Assembly: GCA_003525885.1 (NCBI GenBank) | Contig: DQIG01000079.1 | Location: 1 to 7,945, forward strand | Direction: 5' to 3' | DNA: 7,945 nucleotides | Origin: Stenotrophomonas sp. | GTDB lineage: Bacteria; Pseudomonadota; Gammaproteobacteria; Xanthomonadales; Xanthomonadaceae | Shown: positions 5,392 through 7,945 of the stretch, piece by piece | Numbering within the stretch: the first letter of the stretch is position 1 | How the letters are laid out: every line of letters starts with the position of its first letter | Program-made: the position numbers and the translations under genes | Notes under the pieces: generated by a model | Told to the model about the DNA's origin: nothing | Databases searched by the model: none | What the model saw: only the letters and a program-made list of their open reading frames with translations

Positions 5392-5429
5392 CCCAATGGT
5401 CCCTCCCGATGGGCGGGGCGAGAGTACGC

Positions 5430-6068
5430 ATGGCGATCGACGATCTGCTCGACGAGCACGAACAAAGTGAACGCGTCCGCAGCTGGCTGCGGAAGAATGG
5501 CGCCAGCATCCTCGGTGGCGTAGTCATCGCCATCGGTGCCATTGCCGGCTGGCAGTGGTATCAGAAGGATCAGGGCGGCAAGCTGGCCTCGGCCAATGTC
5601 GAGTACCAGAAGGCCCTGCAGGGCCTGCAGCAGAACAAGCTTGACGACGCCGCCAAGGCGGTCAAGGCGCTCGAAGCCGGCCCGTCCAGCATCTACGGCG
5701 ACCTCGCGGCGCTGCAGCTGGCCAAGGCTCAGGTCGACGCCGGCAAGAATGAAGAAGCACTGGCGACCCTGCGCAATGTGAAGGTCGAAGGCGACCTGCA
5801 GCGCGTGGTCGACCAGCGTGTGGCCCGCCTGCTGGTGGCCACCGGCAAGGGCGACGAGGCGATCAAGCTGCTGGGCAGCGCCACCGACAGCAGCAGCCTG
5901 GAAATCCATGGCGATGCGCTGATGGCGCAGGGCAAGCGTGACGATGCCCGTGCACAGTACGAGAAGGCGCTGAAGACGCTGGACGTGGCAGCGCCGCAGC
6001 GGCGCCTGCTGGAAACCAAGGTTATGGACGCCGGCGGCACGGTCGCCGCCCCTGCGGAGTCGGTTTGA
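5430..6068 (+). CDS. yfgM: YfgM-like inner-membrane TPR protein (ancillary SecYEG/periplasmic chaperone factor)
   Basis: The 212-residue product starts MAIDDLLDEHEQSERVRSWL, a short cytoplasmic acidic helix, followed by one membrane helix at about 25-43 and a periplasmic helical TPR-like domain (about 50-200) with repeats such as YQKALQGLQQNKLDDAAKAV and YEKALKTL. This is the YfgM/TPR_21 pattern. In E. coli YfgM associates with the SecYEG translocon and the chaperone PpiD and helps hand over secreted proteins. The ATG at 5430 has GAGAG five bases upstream; an in-frame ATG at 5409 has no ribosome binding site and is rejected. The stop codon shares one base with the bamB start (TGATG), suggesting translational coupling with the outer-membrane assembly factor. 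Alternative names are Ancillary SecYEG translocon subunit or tetratricopeptide repeat protein. Confidence 0.88.
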   Translation: MAIDDLLDEHEQSERVRSWLRKNGASILGGVVIAIGAIAGWQWYQKDQGGKLASANVEYQKALQGLQQNKLDDAAKAVKALEAGPSSIYGDLAALQLAKAQVDAGKNEEALATLRNVKVEGDLQRVVDQRVARLLVATGKGDEAIKLLGSATDSSSLEIHGDALMAQGKRDDARAQYEKALKTLDVAAPQRRLLETKVMDAGGTVAAPAESV

Positions 6069-7276
6069 TGAGTCAGAAGGTCATGATCACCCGCGTCGCT
6101 ACCGTGCTCCTGATGGGCATGGCCCTGACCGGCTGCAGCACCATGAAGGGCTGGTTCGCCGGCAAGGACGCGGCCGCGAAGAAGGCACAGGAACCGGCTG
6201 AGCTGGTCAAGTTCGAGCCGACCCTGAAGGTCAGCAAGGCCTGGTCGGTCAACCTCGGCAAGGGCGAGCGCCGCATCGGCGTGCGCCAGGGCCCGGCGGT
6301 GGCCAACGGCCATGTGTTCGCTGCAGCGATCACCGGTGGCGTGCACGCCATCGACCTGCAGACCGGCAAGAAGGTCTGGACCTGGGAGCCGAAGAAGGAA
6401 AAGAAGAAGGCCAAGCTGCGCCTGTCCGGCGGCCCGGGTGTCGGTGAGAACCTGGTCGTGATCGGCACGCTGGATGGCCAGGTCATCGCGCTGGACATCA
6501 ACGACGGCAGCGAGAAGTGGCGCGCCCGTGTTCCGGGTGAAGTCATCGCCGCGCCGGCCGTTGCCCAGGGCATGGTCTACGTGCGCAGCAACGACGGCCG
6601 CGTGACCGGCTTCGATGCCGGCAACGGCACCCAGAAGTGGTTCAACCCGAGCGAGCTACCGGCGCTGACCGTGCGTGGCAACGCGCCGGTGGTGACCGGT
6701 CCGGGCGTGCTGTTCATCGGCAAGGACGAGGGCGCGGTTGCGGCCCTGGCCCAGCAGGATGGTCGCACGCTGTGGGAACAGAACCTCGGCAACGGCGAAG
6801 GCCGCACCGAGCTGGAGCGCATGGCGGACGTCGACGGCGCTCCGGTGCTGGAGGGCAACACCCTCTACGTGAGCAGCTTCAAGAACCAGACCATGGCCAT
6901 CGAAGGCCCGACCGGTCGCCCGCTGTGGGCGCGCGACCATGGCGGTGCCGGTGGCGTGGCGGTGTCGTCGGGCAATGTGTTCGTCACCGACAACAAGGGC
7001 GGCGTGTTCGGCCTGGACAAGGCCAGCGGCGCGGCGATGTGGTCGCAGACCGCGCTGGCCCGTCGTTCGCTGACTGGCCCGGCGCTGCACGGCGACTACG
7101 TAGTGGTCGGCGACTACAAGGGATACGTGCACTGGCTGCAGGCGTCCGATGGTGCGATGGCGGCACGGGCAAAAAGTGGCGGCGACGCCCTGCTGGCCCA
7201 GCCGATCGTCGCAGACGGGGTGCTGCTGGTGCAGAACGTTGATGGCAAGCTGACCGCCTTCCGGTTGGCAAATTAA
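6068..7276 (+). CDS. bamB: Outer membrane protein assembly factor BamB (lipoprotein, beta-propeller)
   Basis: This 402-residue lipoprotein has a signal peptide ending in the lipobox LTGC (lipidated C23); Ser at position 24 rather than Asp fits delivery to the outer membrane. The mature part is a beta-propeller with PQQ-like blades, visible as repeated ALD/GxxxW patterns near 92-106, 139-153, 179-192, 224-237, 275-288, 313-326 and 353-372, closing at 393-400. BamB docks on the POTRA domains of BamA and helps insert beta-barrel proteins. Residues known to contact BamA in E. coli correspond to L200, V202 and R203 (LTVRG) and D254 and D256 (RMADVDGAP), so the docking face is mostly kept, with a Leu-to-Val change. 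GGAG lies eight bases before the ATG at 6068. A TTG just upstream (6065) is inside the yfgM end. The lysine-rich patch 109-116 is a local oddity. Confidence 0.96.
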   Translation: MSQKVMITRVATVLLMGMALTGCSTMKGWFAGKDAAAKKAQEPAELVKFEPTLKVSKAWSVNLGKGERRIGVRQGPAVANGHVFAAAITGGVHAIDLQTGKKVWTWEPKKEKKKAKLRLSGGPGVGENLVVIGTLDGQVIALDINDGSEKWRARVPGEVIAAPAVAQGMVYVRSNDGRVTGFDAGNGTQKWFNPSELPALTVRGNAPVVTGPGVLFIGKDEGAVAALAQQDGRTLWEQNLGNGEGRTELERMADVDGAPVLEGNTLYVSSFKNQTMAIEGPTGRPLWARDHGGAGGVAVSSGNVFVTDNKGGVFGLDKASGAAMWSQTALARRSLTGPALHGDYVVVGDYKGYVHWLQASDGAMAARAKSGGDALLAQPIVADGVLLVQNVDGKLTAFRLAN

Positions 7277-7293
7277 AAATTGGAGTAATCGCG

Positions 7294-7945
7294 ATGCTGC
7301 CTTTGGTCGCCCTGGTTGGACGGCCGAATGTCGGCAAGTCGACTATTTTCAATGCGCTTACGCGCACCCGTGACGCGCTGGTCCATGACCAGCCCGGCGT
7401 CACCCGCGACCGCAATTACGGCGTCTGTCGTCTGGACGAGGACAATCATTTCCTCGTCGTCGACACTGGCGGTATCGCGGAAGAGGAAGAGGGTCTGGCA
7501 GGGGCTACCACCCGCCAGGCTCGCGCCGCTGCGGCGGAAGCCGACCTGATCCTGTTCGTGGTCGACGCCCGTGAGGGTACGTCGGCGATGGACGACGAGA
7601 TCCTGGCCTGGCTGCGCAAGCTGTCGCGCCCGACGCTGCTGCTGATCAACAAGATCGACGGTACCGACGAGGACACCGTGCGTTCGGAGTTCGCCCGTTA
7701 CGGCTTCGGCGAGATGCTGACCGTCTCGGCTGCGCATCGCCAGGGTCTGGACGACCTGCTGGACGAGGTGATCCAGCGCCTGCCGGAAGAAGGCAGCGGC
7801 GAAGAGCTGGACAACGATCCGAACCGCATCCGCATCGCCTTCGTCGGCCGCCCGAACGTGGGCAAGTCGACCCTGGTCAATCGCATCCTCGGCGAGGAGC
7901 GCATGATCGCCTCCGACGTGCCGGGCACCACCCGCGACTCGATCG
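7294..7945 (+). CDS. der: Ribosome-assembly GTPase Der (EngA), first 217 residues, cut by the right window edge
   Basis: Der has two GTPase domains in tandem followed by a KH-like domain and is needed for 50S subunit assembly. The first G domain is complete: G1 GRPNVGKS (9-16), G2 GVTRDR with T37, G3 DTGG (57-60), G4 NKID (119-122) and G5 VSA (144-146). An acidic linker (about 164-176) leads to the second domain, whose G1 GRPNVGKS (185-192) and the following GTTRDS (211-216) are visible before the edge. The rest of the second domain and the KH domain lie outside the window. The ATG at 7294 has GGAG eight bases upstream and starts 17 bases after bamB. No terminator lies between the two genes, so they are likely co-transcribed, as in many gammaproteobacteria. 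Confidence 0.97.
   Translation, partial: MLPLVALVGRPNVGKSTIFNALTRTRDALVHDQPGVTRDRNYGVCRLDEDNHFLVVDTGGIAEEEEGLAGATTRQARAAAAEADLILFVVDAREGTSAMDDEILAWLRKLSRPTLLLINKIDGTDEDTVRSEFARYGFGEMLTVSAAHRQGLDDLLDEVIQRLPEEGSGEELDNDPNRIRIAFVGRPNVGKSTLVNRILGEERMIASDVPGTTRDSI

Noticed and set aside
5409..5429. Upstream ATG at 5409 for the YfgM-like gene
   Set aside because: It lies within a weak hairpin and has no ribosome binding site, whereas the ATG at 5430 has GAGAG at good spacing and gives the family N-terminus.
1..7945. tRNA, rRNA, CRISPR array, phage or insertion-sequence genes
   Set aside because: No cloverleaf, spaced direct-repeat array, transposase motif or phage protein was seen on either strand.

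Overview
The window looks like core chromosome of a high-GC gammaproteobacterium of the Xanthomonadaceae, most likely Stenotrophomonas (S. maltophilia complex). Three things point there: strong G/C bias at third codon positions, the gene order ndk-rlmN-pilF/pilW-rodZ-yfgM-bamB-der, and a hairpin at 1915-1937 carrying a GTAG head on the minus strand, the hallmark of the SMAG class of repetitive extragenic palindromes of Stenotrophomonas. The genus call is inferred from sequence features, not from a database match.

Left part (1-1744, minus strand): a fatty-acid module. A PsrA-like TetR-family regulator is followed 39 bases downstream by a 3-hydroxyacyl-CoA dehydrogenase of the beta-oxidation multienzyme type, which runs off the left edge. 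An 18-base dyad (1761-1778) that fits the PsrA-type box (CAAAC-N4-GTTTG) lies just upstream of the regulator start and overlaps its probable promoter. The simplest reading is an autoregulated operon that is derepressed by fatty acids or acyl-CoA.

Middle (1745-2060): a 316-base divergent intergenic region, the only stretch without a gene and the most structured part of the window. From left to right it holds the operator, two more small dyads, a GC-rich imperfect palindrome, the SMAG-like hairpin, a TACAAT candidate -10 box, a well-formed intrinsic terminator on the plus strand with no gene ahead of it, and a second hairpin just before the ndk ribosome binding site.

Right part (2061-7945, plus strand): a tight run of housekeeping genes: ndk (nucleotide balance), rlmN (rRNA/tRNA methylation), pilF/pilW (type IV pilus lipoprotein), rodZ (cell shape), yfgM (periplasmic chaperone-linked membrane protein), bamB (outer-membrane protein assembly) and der (ribosome-assembly GTPase, cut by the right edge). 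Most gaps are under 20 bases and two pairs overlap. The widest gap is 64 bases before yfgM, where there may be an internal promoter. Compared with the E. coli and Pseudomonas clusters, ispG and hisS are absent between rodZ and yfgM.

I found no clear sign of a defence system, prophage, CRISPR array, tRNA or rRNA. The coding content is ordinary. The points most worth following up are the orphan terminator/leader ahead of ndk and the PsrA-type operator.
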